Shown here one piece after another: positions 57,201 to 64,000 of a stretch of DNA of 64,000 nucleotides. Each line of letters opens with the position of its first letter. Positions within the stretch are counted from its first letter, which is position 1. This stretch comes from Cordilura impudica. Lineage: Eukaryota; Arthropoda; Insecta; Diptera; Scathophagidae. Under the pieces are notes generated by a model. The model saw only the letters and a program-made list of their open reading frames with translations. It made no database searches and was not told the origin of the DNA. The stretch lies in contig OY821520.1 in NCBI GenBank assembly GCA_963682025.1, positions 138,640,738 through 138,704,737 on the forward strand, in the 5' to 3' direction. Made by a program: the position numbers and the translations under genes.

Positions 57201-59543
57201 GTTTTGGGTATAATGACTTTGTGCTGCTGTTTGTAACAACCAAAAATATTTTACCAAGACCCATCTTTAATTATACCGATCGAATCAGAATCACTTTCTG
57301 AGTTGATTTAACAATGTCCGTCCGTCCGTCCGTCCGTCCGTCCGTCCGTATGTGTGTCCATGTAAACCTAGTAATCAAACTGCAGGTCGCAAATATGAAT
57401 ATATTTTGATGAAATTTCGTATGTAGGCTTTTACCGGCCATGGGATGAACGCTATTGAAATTGGTGAGAATCGGTCCATGTTCAGACCTAGCCCCCATAC
57501 AAATTACCCCTATGAAATCGACATAAATTGCCATAAGATCCAAATTGTCATATATTTACTCAAATTGGGTTTGTATGCGTTCATTACATCCATTAATGAG
57601 TAGTCCAAAAATTATCCCATTGGCGCCATATAGAACTGTTTCCCGATCTTCACTTAAATCTATTAAAAAACAAAAATATTGCACTGATTCTTCTCACATT
57701 TTGTTTGTATATATTTTTGCAAAATACAAGAGACATTACCAAACACGATCAAGATCGGTCCATTTTTGGACCTAGTCCCCATATAGATATGGCATCCGAT
57801 ATGAACTTTTTCATATCTGCAGCCAAAAAAAATTAAAAATCCTACTCAAATTTGGTTTTTGCTTATTTTCTATATCCAGCTAGTTGGGTCTAAGAGATAG
57901 GGTTTCTAAACGCATGGTATAGGGTATCGTATAGTCGGTCTAGACCGACTATAATTTTCTTACTTGTTCTAAATAAAATAGGAAGACCCACAAATGATCC
58001 AAAGCTAATAAAAGACAATTTATTCAAAAGAATTTTAGAATTTTATCAAAAAAATTTCCCATTTTCGGTCTCAATGCGCAATAGGTTAACAACGTGGTAA
58101 TGAAACAATACTTCATATCTGATTACTTATAAGTATAGAGACAAAAAAAAATTATGGCTTTAATCAATTTCTCAAAGTTGAAAAAAATGCTATCAAATTT
58201 CATGACCCACTTTTTTGTGCACAAAAATGGTCTGTGGTATTTGCTATTTCTTGGCGAATTTTTATTTGATTTTGAATTTTTATAGCTTTTTGAATAGATA
58301 ATTTAATACTGATCCCGATTCTTGCAACAACTTGTCGGAAAAATTAAACTATAGAACGAAATTTTCCTAAAATCTCAAAAAAAAAGTCATATTTTCCCCA
58401 TATAAACACACTTGAAATTTTCAATCGATTTCCGGTGCGACTTTTCTTTATCCAATTGTCCCCAAACTTCACATTTTCATTTTCAAGGACCCCTCTAATA
58501 TACATACATATGTATATTATGAGTGTACAAACAAAAATAATTCCCCAAATACTACGGCCTCTTATATAGTATATATTAAAATAAAATGTTCGAGAACTAC
58601 TGCATAAAATGTTTTGGTATTTGATGTTGCTAATGTTTGTGTCAATAAACTGTAAATAATTTGATTGAATATGTATGACATAAATATACATATACATAAA
58701 TTTAACTATGTGCCGATAAAACAGCACAATCCAAAAATATTATTTATATGTATTGCATTTATTAGGTAACATTTTGAATCTTGGCTGTTGTTTTGAAGTT
58801 AACTCGAGCAATTTGCATGGGTTATGTCTCATTTCCAATTTCTCAAATTCAAAGCTAGAGCTAGAAGTAGTTTATTCATAGGAAGTAATATATTTCGCTA
58901 TATATTGAACTAATCTTCATTACTTTTTTGAAAGAAAAAAAAAAATATAATTGTTCAATAATATCTGCTAATGAAGAAATCCGTGTCGATTTGTCGATTT
59001 TAGTGAAATTTTTTTTGGAAAATCATTCTTCAAATTTAAATATTGAATTAACGTTTCGTTTGCAGTTTTTTTTTTATATTATTAGATCTATTGACAAATT
59101 ATTTTTCCTCTTATTACTCAGATAATTAATGATACAACAATTGTGTTTATGCTACGAAATGCTACGGAACAAGATCGGAATTATGTATGTAAAAGTGACA
59201 TGATGGGCATTGGTTTTACACATGTCTTAGTTGGTAAGTTTTATAATAGAAAAACTTATAAACTATGTCATCCTTTAAATATTCATGGCTATTAATCCTT
59301 TACTTCGTATTAATGTATTTACAAGTAATACATACATACATACATATTTAGTTTACTAACAAGTCATTAAGTTTATATTAAACATTTATGAATTTCTGTT
59401 TTTCTACTTAAGGTACTGCGCCCTTAAATATTACGGACTTCAAATGTCGTGGCTATGATTATACATATATGGTGTGTAATTTTACCAAGCCGAACAATGT
59501 TATACCAACCCAATATAATTTAAGTTATACGGCACAATCACCG
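32213..59543 (+). CDS. dome: Domeless-like cytokine receptor, N-terminal part (five exons, 3' end outside window)
   Basis: Join: 32213-32226, 48630-48712, 53960-54114, 59122-59233, 59413-59543. All introns are GT-AG and phases agree (2, 1, 0, 1, 0), giving 165 residues without a stop. The start reads MMKSGSSPW followed by a hydrophobic core (LLLSIAVIHLV), a convincing signal peptide ending near Cys25. Next comes an Ig-like segment (ITC ... NYVC) and the start of a cytokine-receptor module with spaced cysteines (DFKCRGYDYTYMVCNF). There are about eight N-glycosylation sites. In flies this order fits Domeless, the single-pass JAK/STAT receptor for Unpaired ligands; the shorter paralogue eye transformer/latran is the main alternative. 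Transmembrane and cytoplasmic parts are not in the window. Intron 1 (16.4 kb) is mostly repeats. Exon 1 rests on phase and signal-peptide fit. Confidence 0.72.
32448..32955 (-). mobile_element. Helentron-like family A fragment
   Basis: In reverse: CGATGTCCGTCCGTCCGTC, CAAACTACAGGTCGCAAATA and GACCTAGTCCCCATATAAAT in family A order. Both termini are missing and a poly-A run interrupts it near 32530. Confidence 0.65.
32958..33065 (+). repeat. Dispersed repeat, copy 1
   Basis: CTGTTCACAAAAAGTCACGT, AAACGTAGCAAAAATCTATT, TTACGTGACAGTTGAGTTCG match 38488-38600 with roughly one difference in ten. Ends undefined. Confidence 0.55.
33380..33700 (-). pseudogene. Tc1 transposase C-terminal relic
   Basis: Reverse-strand frames give NTIENIWNYLDKK (the IEN...LW third-motif region) and then KKHHIALKTELERFLATYNI. 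Frameshifts lie between the pieces. No ends identified. Confidence 0.55.
33739..34082. mobile_element. Hairpin MITE of about 345 bp
   Basis: Tips GCCCTTTTTCTGCCCTTTTT and, reversed, GCCCTTTTTTGGCCTTTTTT. The arms share CTGAATTAAGAGCAA and ACATCAATCGAAAGGTCTCA. The short open frame at 33951-34160 is inside it and not a gene. Confidence 0.6.
34140..34375 (-). mobile_element. Helentron-like family A fragment
   Basis: In reverse it shows GTCCGTCCTTCCGTCC, AACTACAGGTCGCAAATATA and AAGCTTTTGCCGGTCATATC. Central part only, quite diverged. Confidence 0.6.
34481..34618 (+). mobile_element. Short family B copy (5' end joined to 3' end)
   Basis: Starts TTTTTATACCCTCCACACAA, keeps TATATATGTTCTTGATC, then jumps directly to the 3' terminus GATTCGGCATAACCAAATTT and AACACTCTTGTT. 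The whole interior, including arrays, is absent. Confidence 0.7.
34619..35761. other. AT-rich dome intron 1 sequence, nothing recognised
   Basis: No exon, repeat family or palindrome that I can name. Confidence 0.45.
35770..38357 (-). mobile_element. hAT DNA transposon, 2.6 kb, inactive
   Basis: Terminal repeats CAGAGACAGGAACTTCATGC (left) and, reversed, CAGAGAGCGGAACTTCATGC (right) differ at two positions. Both sides are flanked by the perfect 8-bp duplication GTTATAAC (35762-35769 and 38358-38365), as expected for hAT elements. Subterminal ATATGCACTAAAAAT-type words recur near both ends. The transposase inside is frameshifted. Confidence 0.88.
36546..37760 (-). pseudogene. hAT-type transposase, frameshifted
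   Basis: Pieces on the minus strand, 5' to 3': a zinc-finger-like remnant (VDQHLNSQKHKDKYSQK, about 37640), then YLWVSINEITDIEG (about 37390), an SLLLYVTDAAPYM-like segment near 37160, then a 187-codon open stretch from MINVTCLALALHRVAVEIRN through PPAITRWVTWIEAVVYYANN to 36546. This is the core order of a family of hAT transposases (DE.TDVEG, SDAAPYM, CLAHALHR, TRWGTW). Several frame changes and an early end make it inactive. The element ends and 8-bp duplications support the family call independently. Confidence 0.7.
38486..38600 (+). repeat. Dispersed repeat, copy 2
   Basis: Matches 32958-33065 (CTGTTCACAAATGTCACGTA, AAACGTAGCAAAAATCTATT). Same orientation. Confidence 0.55.
38640..39356. 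other. AT-rich intron sequence with diffuse repeats
   Basis: Loose repetition of GTGTGAAGTTA, ACGAAAGTTA and AATGTTA words between 39025 and 39230 resembles the flank of the satellite-bearing repeat that follows, suggesting an old copy. No gene. Confidence 0.4.
39357..40600. repeat. Satellite-bearing repeat, copy 1 (about 178-bp units, 5.5 copies)
   Basis: A ~250-bp unique flank beginning AAGGGTGTGAAGTTAAATAT and containing the palindromic AATGTTAATGTTAACATTTT leads into tandem units starting near 39611, 39793, 39970, 40149, 40327 and 40504. Each unit has CCAAACCGGTTATTTC, GCCGACCTGCATGA, GAAAGCCCCACAGGAGTAGA, AAAAAGTTACAAAGGATCAA. The last partial unit is followed by a short inverted piece (GGTTTGGCCTCTTGAAAATA). 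Confidence 0.85.
40601..41929. other. AT-rich intron sequence, no gene seen
   Basis: A CATACATACATACATA microsatellite lies near 40975. Open frames such as 41413-41646 have no supporting features. Confidence 0.45.
41930..42730 (+). mobile_element. Helentron-like family A, complete copy
   Basis: Starts TTTTTTATACCCTATACCAC. The inverted counterpart TGGTATAGGGTAT lies near 42680, followed by a perfect 24-base palindrome (42695-42718, centre GGTCTAGACC) and the tail TTTTCTTGTT. Core GTCCGTCCGTCCTTCAGTCT. About 800 bp, no coding capacity. The best reference copy for this family in the window. Confidence 0.82.
42731..43775. other. AT-rich intron sequence with repeat fragments
   Basis: 42834-42885 repeats the TTAACAGAGAATGTTAAT motif of the satellite-bearing repeat. 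43360-43510 has matches to both the 25085 region (AATATTAATAGGCTAGGCGA, reversed) and the 24090 region (AGCAGATTCCAG, reversed) of the TTA-flanked element. No gene. Confidence 0.45.
43776..44961. repeat. Satellite-bearing repeat, copy 2 (about 178-bp units, 5+ copies)
   Basis: The same unique flank (AAGGGTGTGAAGTTAAATAT ... ACAGCATATAAT) precedes tandem units at about 44030, 44206, 44384, 44559, 44738 and 44917. Units are more alike within this array than to copy 1 (CCAAAACGGTTATTTC, GACCTGAATGAGGGTTGTCA, CCCATGGGAGTAGAATCTAA), implying separate homogenisation. Confidence 0.85.
44962..45102 (-). pseudogene. LINE ORF2 fragment, segment 3
   Basis: Reverse frame NKWSNNELRSLKREKVFKYL then NAITVNTNDAWNSYK, typical of the stretch between endonuclease and reverse transcriptase in LINEs. 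It continues the frame of segment 2 across the inserted Helentron-like repeat. Confidence 0.6.
45103..45874 (+). mobile_element. Helentron-like family A copy inserted in the LINE
   Basis: TTTTTATACCCTATACCACT start, four GTCC repeats in the core, terminal palindrome at 45836-45859 and tail CTTACTTGTT. It splits LINE segments 2 and 3 at an A-rich codon run. Confidence 0.82.
45875..46178 (-). pseudogene. LINE ORF2 fragment, segment 2
   Basis: Reverse frame TRITKNSKTLTNNETI, then NKISDHESIDIFIE and NEISAILNYDEITDLNEYVH. The TRITK..STLI...SDH.. order is the C-terminal part of an APE-type LINE endonuclease. Joined to segment 1 across the mariner, the frame reads KEYTRITK without loss. Confidence 0.7.
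46179..47477 (-). mobile_element. rosa-like mariner element (1.3 kb)
   Basis: Terminal repeats AAGGGTTTTTCAATAAGAGC at the left and, reversed, AAGGGTTTTTCAACAGGGAC at the right, both continuing into GCTACAAAAGT. TA flanks both ends (46177-46178, 47478-47479). It is inserted in the LINE endonuclease frame and carries one transposase frame with a single in-frame stop. Confidence 0.88.
46280..47365 (-). pseudogene. rosa-like (DD41D) transposase with one in-frame stop
   Basis: 361 codons from MERYTSQQRVEI at 47365 to TAA at 46280, full length apart from a TGA at 46504-46502, where relatives usually have Cys (context WQPRS-stop-DLTPLDYFLW); a single base change explains it. Layout: N-terminal helix-turn-helix pair (residues about 1-120), then the catalytic core with FSDVSHFW (first Asp), FQQDGATSHTA (second Asp) and LTPLDYFLW (third Asp). 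Counting 41 residues between the second and third Asp places it in the DD41D group, typified by rosa of tephritid flies, instead of classic DD34D mariners. The usual SDE/A after the first Asp is SDV here. There are no frameshifts, so the copy is recently dead, or rescued only by readthrough. Confidence 0.85.
47478..47972 (-). pseudogene. LINE ORF2 fragment, segment 1 (APE-type endonuclease)
   Basis: Reads INKPEFIILTETHQT, SSRTGGVIVYFKK, YRSPSGSKSEFCDTFQDFLE, DILIAGDFNIDW: the ordered motifs of LINE endonucleases (TET, GGV, YRSP, GDFN). After GDFNIDWK a one-base frame change is needed to continue as NDFYTSRLESIL...HVMKEY. The reverse transcriptase is not present in the window. Clade not determined. 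Confidence 0.8.
47971..48530. repeat. Tandem array of about 105-bp units, five copies
   Basis: Units begin GCGTGACT at about 47971, 48084, 48207, 48309 and 48413 and contain AGTTTCAGATCGATCGGATG and AATCTCTCCGTGACT. Spacing varies from 102 to 123. It ends with a GACA microsatellite (about 48505-48530). The array starts where the LINE fragment ends and stops 100 bases before dome exon 2. Confidence 0.8.
48630..48712 (+). CDS. dome: dome coding exon 2 (signal peptide)
   Basis: Acceptor TTTCATTTTAG, donor GTAAGT. It reads SSPWLLLSIAVIHLVRCIHC then GINSSPG, with one base left over. The frame has no ATG and is closed upstream by a stop at 48553, so it must be spliced from an earlier exon. Confidence 0.78.
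48719..50447. other. dome intron 2, first part; no gene seen
   Basis: AT-rich. The reverse-strand frame at 49579-49785 has GGGRGEE at its start but no supporting context. GTAATTA-type words repeat between 49915 and 50110. Confidence 0.45.
50448..53316 (+). mobile_element. Helentron-like repeat, family B, copy 2, with larger arrays
   Basis: TTTTTATACCCTCCACACGT start, 5' inner repeat CAGAGGGTATATATAGG, DINE-like core (CCATAAAGTATATATATTCT, GAGTCGATATAGCGATGTCC, GTCTGTCCGTCTGTCTG), inverted AGGTGGAGGGTAT near the 3' end, partial hairpin ATTCGGCACAGCC and tail CTCTTACTTGTT. Flanking unique parts are close to copy 1 over their length, so differences in array length and the 194-bp MITE in copy 1 arose afterwards. 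Confidence 0.85.
50955..53025. repeat. Simple-sequence arrays inside family B copy 2
   Basis: About 1.07 kb of GAAAATGAAAATTGAAAAAT-type repeats followed by about 1.0 kb of TTAAAAA heptamers, roughly 120-140 units with very few interruptions. Long minus-strand open frames of Phe/His/Ile/Ser here are artefacts. Confidence 0.92.
53317..53959. other. dome intron 2, last part; no gene seen
   Basis: AT-rich up to the polypyrimidine-poor acceptor TTCCCCACTAG of exon 3. Confidence 0.5.
53960..54114 (+). CDS. dome: dome coding exon 3
   Basis: Acceptor TTCCCCACTAG. The leftover G from exon 2 plus AA gives Glu, then TLPPRLEIKINSNANITC. Contains NIT and NSS glycosylation sites and the first Ig-like cysteine. 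Ends in phase 0 at ATCGAT before GTAAGT. Confidence 0.82.
54302..55834. repeat. 608-bp tandem repeat, 2.5 nearly identical copies
   Basis: Units start TGTTTTGTTAGATTTATCGT at 54302, 54910 and 55518; the third stops at 55834. I saw only isolated differences between copies (for example CAGCTTCACT versus CAGCTTTACT). It lies inside dome intron 3 and repeats a SINE-like segment. Near-identity points to recent duplication, or to an assembly artefact. Confidence 0.9.
54426..54648 (-). mobile_element. tRNA-derived SINE-like sequence (first of three copies)
   Basis: In reverse, TTTAGGTGAGTGTGTTAAAG with CGCTGACC resembles a tRNA D-arm/A-box region, and GGTTCGAAACC (54582-54572) is a perfect B-box. 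The A/B spacing of about 45 bases is tRNA-like. A tail with GATGAAGGCTGAAATGCC follows. The same segment recurs at about 55034-55256 and, without the A-box part, at 55642-55834. The identical 62-codon frames in each copy are not genes. Confidence 0.55.
55983..58500. mobile_element. Long-TIR fold-back element in dome intron 3
   Basis: Tips ATTAGAGTGGTCCTAAG and, reversed, ATTAGAGGGGTCCTTGAA. Arms of about 430-480 bases (55983-56407 and 58030-58500) share CAAGTGTGTTTATATCGGGA-like, AATTCGCCAAGAAATAG and TTGATAAAATT blocks. The loop holds a Helentron-like copy and the TAGCCTAGGGTTTCGG interior also found at 530-690. No transposase. Confidence 0.75.
57177..57968 (+). mobile_element. Helentron-like family A copy inside the fold-back element
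   Basis: TTTTATACCCTATACCAATA start, core with seven GTCC repeats, terminal palindrome at 57930-57953 and tail CTTACTTGTT. It lies within the loop of 55983-58500, so it is the younger insertion. Confidence 0.82.
58501..59121. other. dome intron 3, last part; no gene seen
   Basis: Short ATACATATGT-type repeats near 58500. The sequence just before exon 4 is open in some frames, but the TTATTACTCAG acceptor marks the exon start. Confidence 0.5.
59122..59233 (+). CDS. dome: dome coding exon 4
   Basis: Acceptor TTATTACTCAG, donor GTAAGT, phase 1 at the end. Reads IINDTTIVFMLRNATEQDRN then YVCKSDMMGIG: NDT and NAT sites and the YVC of the Ig-like F strand. Confidence 0.82.
59413..59543 (+). CDS. 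dome: dome coding exon 5 (start of cytokine-binding module)
   Basis: Acceptor TTTCTACTTAAG, donor GTAAGT, phase 0. Reads GTAPLNITDFKCRGYDYTYM then VCNFTKPNNV. The C-x9-C-x-F spacing resembles the C-x(n)-C-x-W pattern of class I cytokine receptors. The next exon is beyond the window. Confidence 0.82.
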
Positions 59544-62190
59544 GTAAGTATGTTTGTTTTTTTTTTTTTTTTTTGCTATATATCTTTATGTACATTAGTA
59601 CATAGTGCAAATGTATGTAGTATGTATGTATGATACAAACTAATACATATTTGTAGTTTATTGAATATCATAACTAGAAAATAATGATAAGTAGTGGTAG
59701 TGGTAGTCGTGGTATTTAAACTTTAATTTCAGATGGTTCGAATGGTATTTTTATTTTTATAAAATATAGAAATTGTGTATTGTAATTTTTTATTACTAAA
59801 TTTGCCAAAGCAACAAACTGTGAAAGGTATTAATTCGTTCACTGGCAATATGTTATTATTTTCAAAAGAATTTCGATAACGTTCTGTGTGCTTTTTATTT
59901 GTAAACTTATATTTCTTACTTCATTCAATTGATCAAATATTTACACAATATTATAACATTTGTTTGTTTGCAAGTGGCCATATTTATTTTATTTTTTGCA
60001 CTCGTTAAGTTTAACTACATATAACAAATTTCAAACAATAACAAATTTATTAGTAGTTAAAATATTAGAAATTTATTAGCAATAAAATAAGTATAACTAT
60101 AAGCGTATAGTTTAATATTTTAATCTTAATGCATCTACTTTTTTTGGATCTTGCAAAAAAGTTTTAAAGAATAACGAGCTTAGCCAATATTTGCTCTGAG
60201 GACACGAAATATCAAAAATTTTATATATATTAAATAATTCATTTTTTTTTATCAATTCAGATATTCATGTTAATCTGTTAGATCATTAGTATATATATGT
60301 ATATACGAGTATTTTTTTATAATTTCTCAATTGTTTCCAGTCGAAGTTTAATTTTGTACTGATAAATTATGCATGATTGAACATTTAAGTCGTTTATGCC
60401 GATATTATTAAGAGAAGAAGTTTATTTTGTTTCACATGCCCATTTACGTCATATCAAAAAAAGGAAATATATATTTTGATCATGTGCAATTTATATACTC
60501 GTACATATATTTTTATTTATACAAATTTTTTCTAAGTAAATTCAATGGCATTCGCAATAGTGTCAGCACAAACAACTTAAAGTTTCAGTACATATAATGG
60601 CTGAATGGCAGAAATAACTACATTTTGATCCAAACATATTTTTTTTTTTTTTTTATAGCTATTTCTTAAGTGATTAAATACGAATTTTCTAATATTTTGA
60701 TAATTCGTAAATATAATTTTGGTGAAATTTCAAGGAAAGTTGTTAAACCGCTGGAAATTGTGTATTTTACGTGCTTGTTGACCCAATATTTGTAATATGA
60801 CATGGGACATATGCAGCCATGGACACTTCGTTGCACCAATATATTTCTTCAATAATATCGCTATAGTAAATAGATATTTCAAAAAGTCATGTAGTTGTCA
60901 AACTGCCGTATTATCGTTATTTAACTTCATTTTATATTGTTGCAAAAAAGCGAATAATTTGTACCCTTCCCTACCGTATACGTTTACCATTGCCGAAATA
61001 AGAATGGTTAAATATAAATTGCGTTTCTACTACAATATTTAAATAACATATGTACATACACACATAATTATTTAAAGATTTTAAAACACGTATAGCATTT
61101 TATAGTTATTACCCCATTATTTTTATTGTTTTTTTTTTTTTTTTTTTGACGCAAGCAGAAAAATCCAAATAGAAATCAATCATTCAATTAGTTTGCAATT
61201 CATTTACAATCTCAAATAAATAACTTACTATGTAAGACGCGCATATTCAACAATGCATTTTATATATTATTTTTTTAAGTTTCCTTAAGATGTGTTTCTA
61301 ATTGATTTTCATATGAAAACAATTCTTATGAACTACACATTCACAGTTTATTATTAAATAATATTTAATATAACCTACATACATTCATTGTGGGCATTTA
61401 TTATAGCAGTGCGAATATAAAACTTGCTTAGCCAAAAATAAATACTAAAGTGTTAATTTTTTTTTACATACTTGACTAGGGCTGTCCCAAACTTCCCCAC
61501 CTCACAAAGAAAACACAAAAAATTTGGAAAATATATATTCATTTGTTTCGATACCCCGTTTATGTTTAGAACACTCGAGTTACTCAAAATAGCCATCAAC
61601 GATATACTCACCGAATACTCTTTATTGTGATAAATATTTTACCATCGACTAATTTTTTTTAACTTTTTGGATGGAGAAAAAATCGTAAATGTGGCGAATA
61701 GGCAATTCCAACTGTAACTCGTTGAGAAAACTGGTGCAATGTATTTCTTCTTTGGTATCGTTGGTTGTAGTTCCCTTGAGAAAATCCTTAAACAATGAAA
61801 ATTATCCCATCTTAAAAATCTGACGCCATGATTTTGCCTGCAGATTGATTTGTTTTAAAATGTTTCCCCTTTTCATTCCACTCTTTTGATTGTTCCTTCT
61901 CTTCTCATGTGTGAAATTATGGACCCACACTTTACCCATGGTTGCGAATCGGCGCAAAAACTCGGAAAGAAATATAAAAAAATATGCACTAAAAACTTTT
62001 TTTTATTTTTTATAAGGTTCTCACTTTTCAACACAAAGGCCTCAGTTTTTTTAGAAACCTAAAAAAAGTGTTAATAGTTTACCGCCTTATCTACAATAAA
62101 AATAGTATTAAATTCTCAAATCGATTTATTTTTATTAACACCTGTCAAGGCTCTTCGCCGAATCATCAATATTGAATATATCAATTAGTG
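59544..62190. other. dome intron 5 (continues beyond window); no exon seen
   Basis: AT-rich with three long T runs (59553, 60641, 61130). I looked for a phase-0 acceptor followed by an open, receptor-like frame and found none. A patch near 61980 (AATATGCACTAAAAAC) resembles hAT subterminal words but lacks ends. Confidence 0.55.
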
Positions 62191-62908
62191 ATACCCTATA
62201 CCACTGTGTGGTTTGGGTATAATGACTTTGTGCTGCTGTTTGTAACTACCAAAAATATTTGACCTAGACCCATCTTTTATTATACCGATCCAATCTGAAT
62301 CACTTTTTGACTCGATTTAGCGATGTCCGTCCGTCTGTCTGTGTGTCCATGTAAACCTTGTAATCAAACTACAGATCGCAAATATGAATATATTTTGATA
62401 AAATTTCGTACATAAGCTTTTATCGGCCATAGGATGAACGCTATTGAAATTCGTGAAATTCGGTTCATGTTCAGACCTAGTCCCCATACAAATGACCCCC
62501 TATGAAATCGGCATAAATTGCCATAAGATCCAAATTATCATATAGATCTCAGTCAAATTGGGTTTGTGTGTGGTTATTATATCCACTAACCAGTAGTCCA
62601 AAAATAATCCCTATATGACAACTCTTAGTCATAGGACCCATATAGAGCTGCTTCCCGATCTTCACTTAAATCTATTAAAAAAACAAAAATATTGCACAGA
62701 TTTTCCAAATATAAGTGACTTTACCAAATATGGTCTGCATCGGGTTATTTTTCGACCTAATCCCCAAATAACTGTAGCACCCGATATGAACTTTTTCATA
62801 TCTGCAGCTAAAAAATTATTTGCTTATTTGCTATATCCAATTAGTTGGACCGAAGCGGTAGGGTCTCTAAACCATGGTATAGAGTATCGTATAGTCGGTA
62901 TATAGTCT
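62191..62908 (+). mobile_element. Helentron-like family A copy
   Basis: ATACCCTATACCACTGTGTG start, GTCCGTCCGTCTGTCTGTGT core, TGGTATAGAGTATCG near the end, and a degraded terminal palindrome (ATAGTCGGTATATAGTC). Older than the copies at 41930 and 57177. Confidence 0.75.
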
Positions 62909-63853
62909 TAATGTACTTATTAATTGTAGGCGTACTTGTAAAAATAAAACAATTTAACACCATATATAGAAAAAACAACAAAGCACTACAAATATATGAC
63001 ATGTTCAAAACATAATTCAATATTCTTAAAATATAAAAGGAACAATTAAACCTATAAAGCTGATCCAAATTTTCACATCTAAATTTTCCATAAATTTCAA
63101 CATTGATTTAATGAAGACAGTACATTACACGTACCGTACCTCCAGAGTACAATACACGATTTACACTATTTTAATTATAACGCACTAACCAATATAAAAT
63201 TGTATGAATGTTGAAAAAAAACTGTATGTACTTGACATGCACTTAACATACGGTAAGAGAGTACAAAACTCCAACAAATAAATGTACAATGTACTTTAAA
63301 ATATGGTGATGTATCAGAGTTAGTTTTTGTTGGTGTAGTAATGAAAAAGGAACAGTATATCGACATTTAGCATAATTATTTAAACAAAAGCGTATAAAAA
63401 CTTAACCTTAGTGGTTGTTCTTACTTTCAACATGCAACGACGCGACGCTTAGCAAATACCATCACCATCACAGTCACCGGATCTAAAAGTTTTAACAAAA
63501 TTTGTGAAAATATCATGGTCTTAACAAAAATTACCATAAAACAAAAAAGGCGCATTTCATGAAGCCAAAAAAAAAAAAAACTTATACACTCTTCATATTA
63601 CGTGGTCTGAAAAGGTATCGGTATCAAATCTAGTTTTGTTTTCAGTTGTGTACGCCAGACGCAGATTGATCTTTATATTTCTAATGTGCGCATGTCAGTT
63701 TACGTGAAATAAAATAAAAATAAAAATATGAATTCAAAACAAACTTATATTAGAAATGAAAAAATTAATTATAAAAGCAAACTCTATCTAACGTCAAATA
63801 CTTATTGATATTTACCAGAAAAATACTTGTTTACTCTCTTGTTTCGGTGATCA
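62909..63853. other. AT-rich dome intron sequence, nothing recognised
   Basis: No repeat family or exon identified. Confidence 0.45.
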
Positions 63854-63883
63854 GACCCCGATCTAGGGAGCCAGATCGGGGTC
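63854..63883. repeat. 11-bp perfect inverted repeat
   Basis: GACCCCGATCT and AGATCGGGGTC separated by 8 bases, immediately 5' of the transposase remnant at the window edge. Confidence 0.7.
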
Positions 63884-64000
63884 AAAAGTCTATACAAACA
63901 AGCCCACAATCACCCGTGAATGGAAGGTGGAAATTCAACGCCTCATCAACGAAGTTCAGCCACATTTATGCAAAAAAGTCATGACAAATTTTGACAAAAG
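63884..64000 (+). pseudogene. rosa-like transposase C-terminal fragment, cut by window end
   Basis: The frame KVYTNKPTITREWKVEIQRL then INEVQPHLCKKVMTNFDK lines up with MVYTNKPATIDELRTNIERE in the copy at 46280-47365. It belongs to a different, diverged copy in the opposite orientation. The part upstream of KVYTNKP is not preserved in frame. Confidence 0.65.

Noticed and set aside
60797..61042. 81-codon frame as a possible next dome exon
   Set aside because: No phase-0 acceptor before it and no receptor-like cysteine or WSxWS-type pattern.

Overview
The window looks like nuclear DNA of a brachyceran, probably calyptrate, fly. It is very AT-rich, has GT-AG introns, is crowded with dipteran transposable elements (Tc1, a rosa-like mariner, hAT, DINE-1/Helentron-like repeats), and carries two genes with clear Drosophila counterparts. 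There are no bacterial features, CRISPR arrays or rRNA genes, and I recognise no canonical tRNA gene.

Layout. 1-8.5 kb: gene-free AT-rich DNA with two decayed Tc1 copies and nested MITE-like repeats. 8.56-10.19 kb: an intact-looking Tc1 element with a full DD34E transposase, just downstream of nonA. 11.7-23.2 kb (minus strand): a complete nonA/DBHS RNA-binding gene in five coding exons whose splice phases all agree (741 codons plus stop). Its first intron holds Tc1 and hAT relics, Helentron-like repeats and a nested pair of inverted-repeat elements. 23.6-28.8 kb: stacked repeats, including a TTA-flanked element that carries an inverted copy of itself, and a 2.9-kb Helentron-like element with expanded simple-sequence arrays. 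29.0-29.2 kb: an unassigned candidate exon. 30.4-31.9 kb: a 1.5-kb fold-back element.

32.2 kb to beyond 59.5 kb (plus strand): the 5' part of a cytokine-receptor gene, most likely domeless (JAK/STAT receptor). Five phase-compatible coding exons encode the N-terminal 165 residues; the 3' part lies outside the window. Its first intron (16.4 kb) and later introns contain a hAT element with perfect 8-bp target duplications, two related ~178-bp satellite arrays, a LINE endonuclease fragment broken by a rosa-like mariner and by a Helentron-like repeat, a second array-bearing Helentron-like element, a 608-bp tandem triplication with a tRNA-derived SINE, and a long-TIR fold-back element. The right edge cuts into another rosa-like transposase relic.

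Two host genes are therefore supported: an RNA-processing factor and a membrane receptor, divergently arranged and not obviously connected in function. Most of the rest is layered mobile DNA. Several insertions can be ordered because filled and empty sites are both present here.
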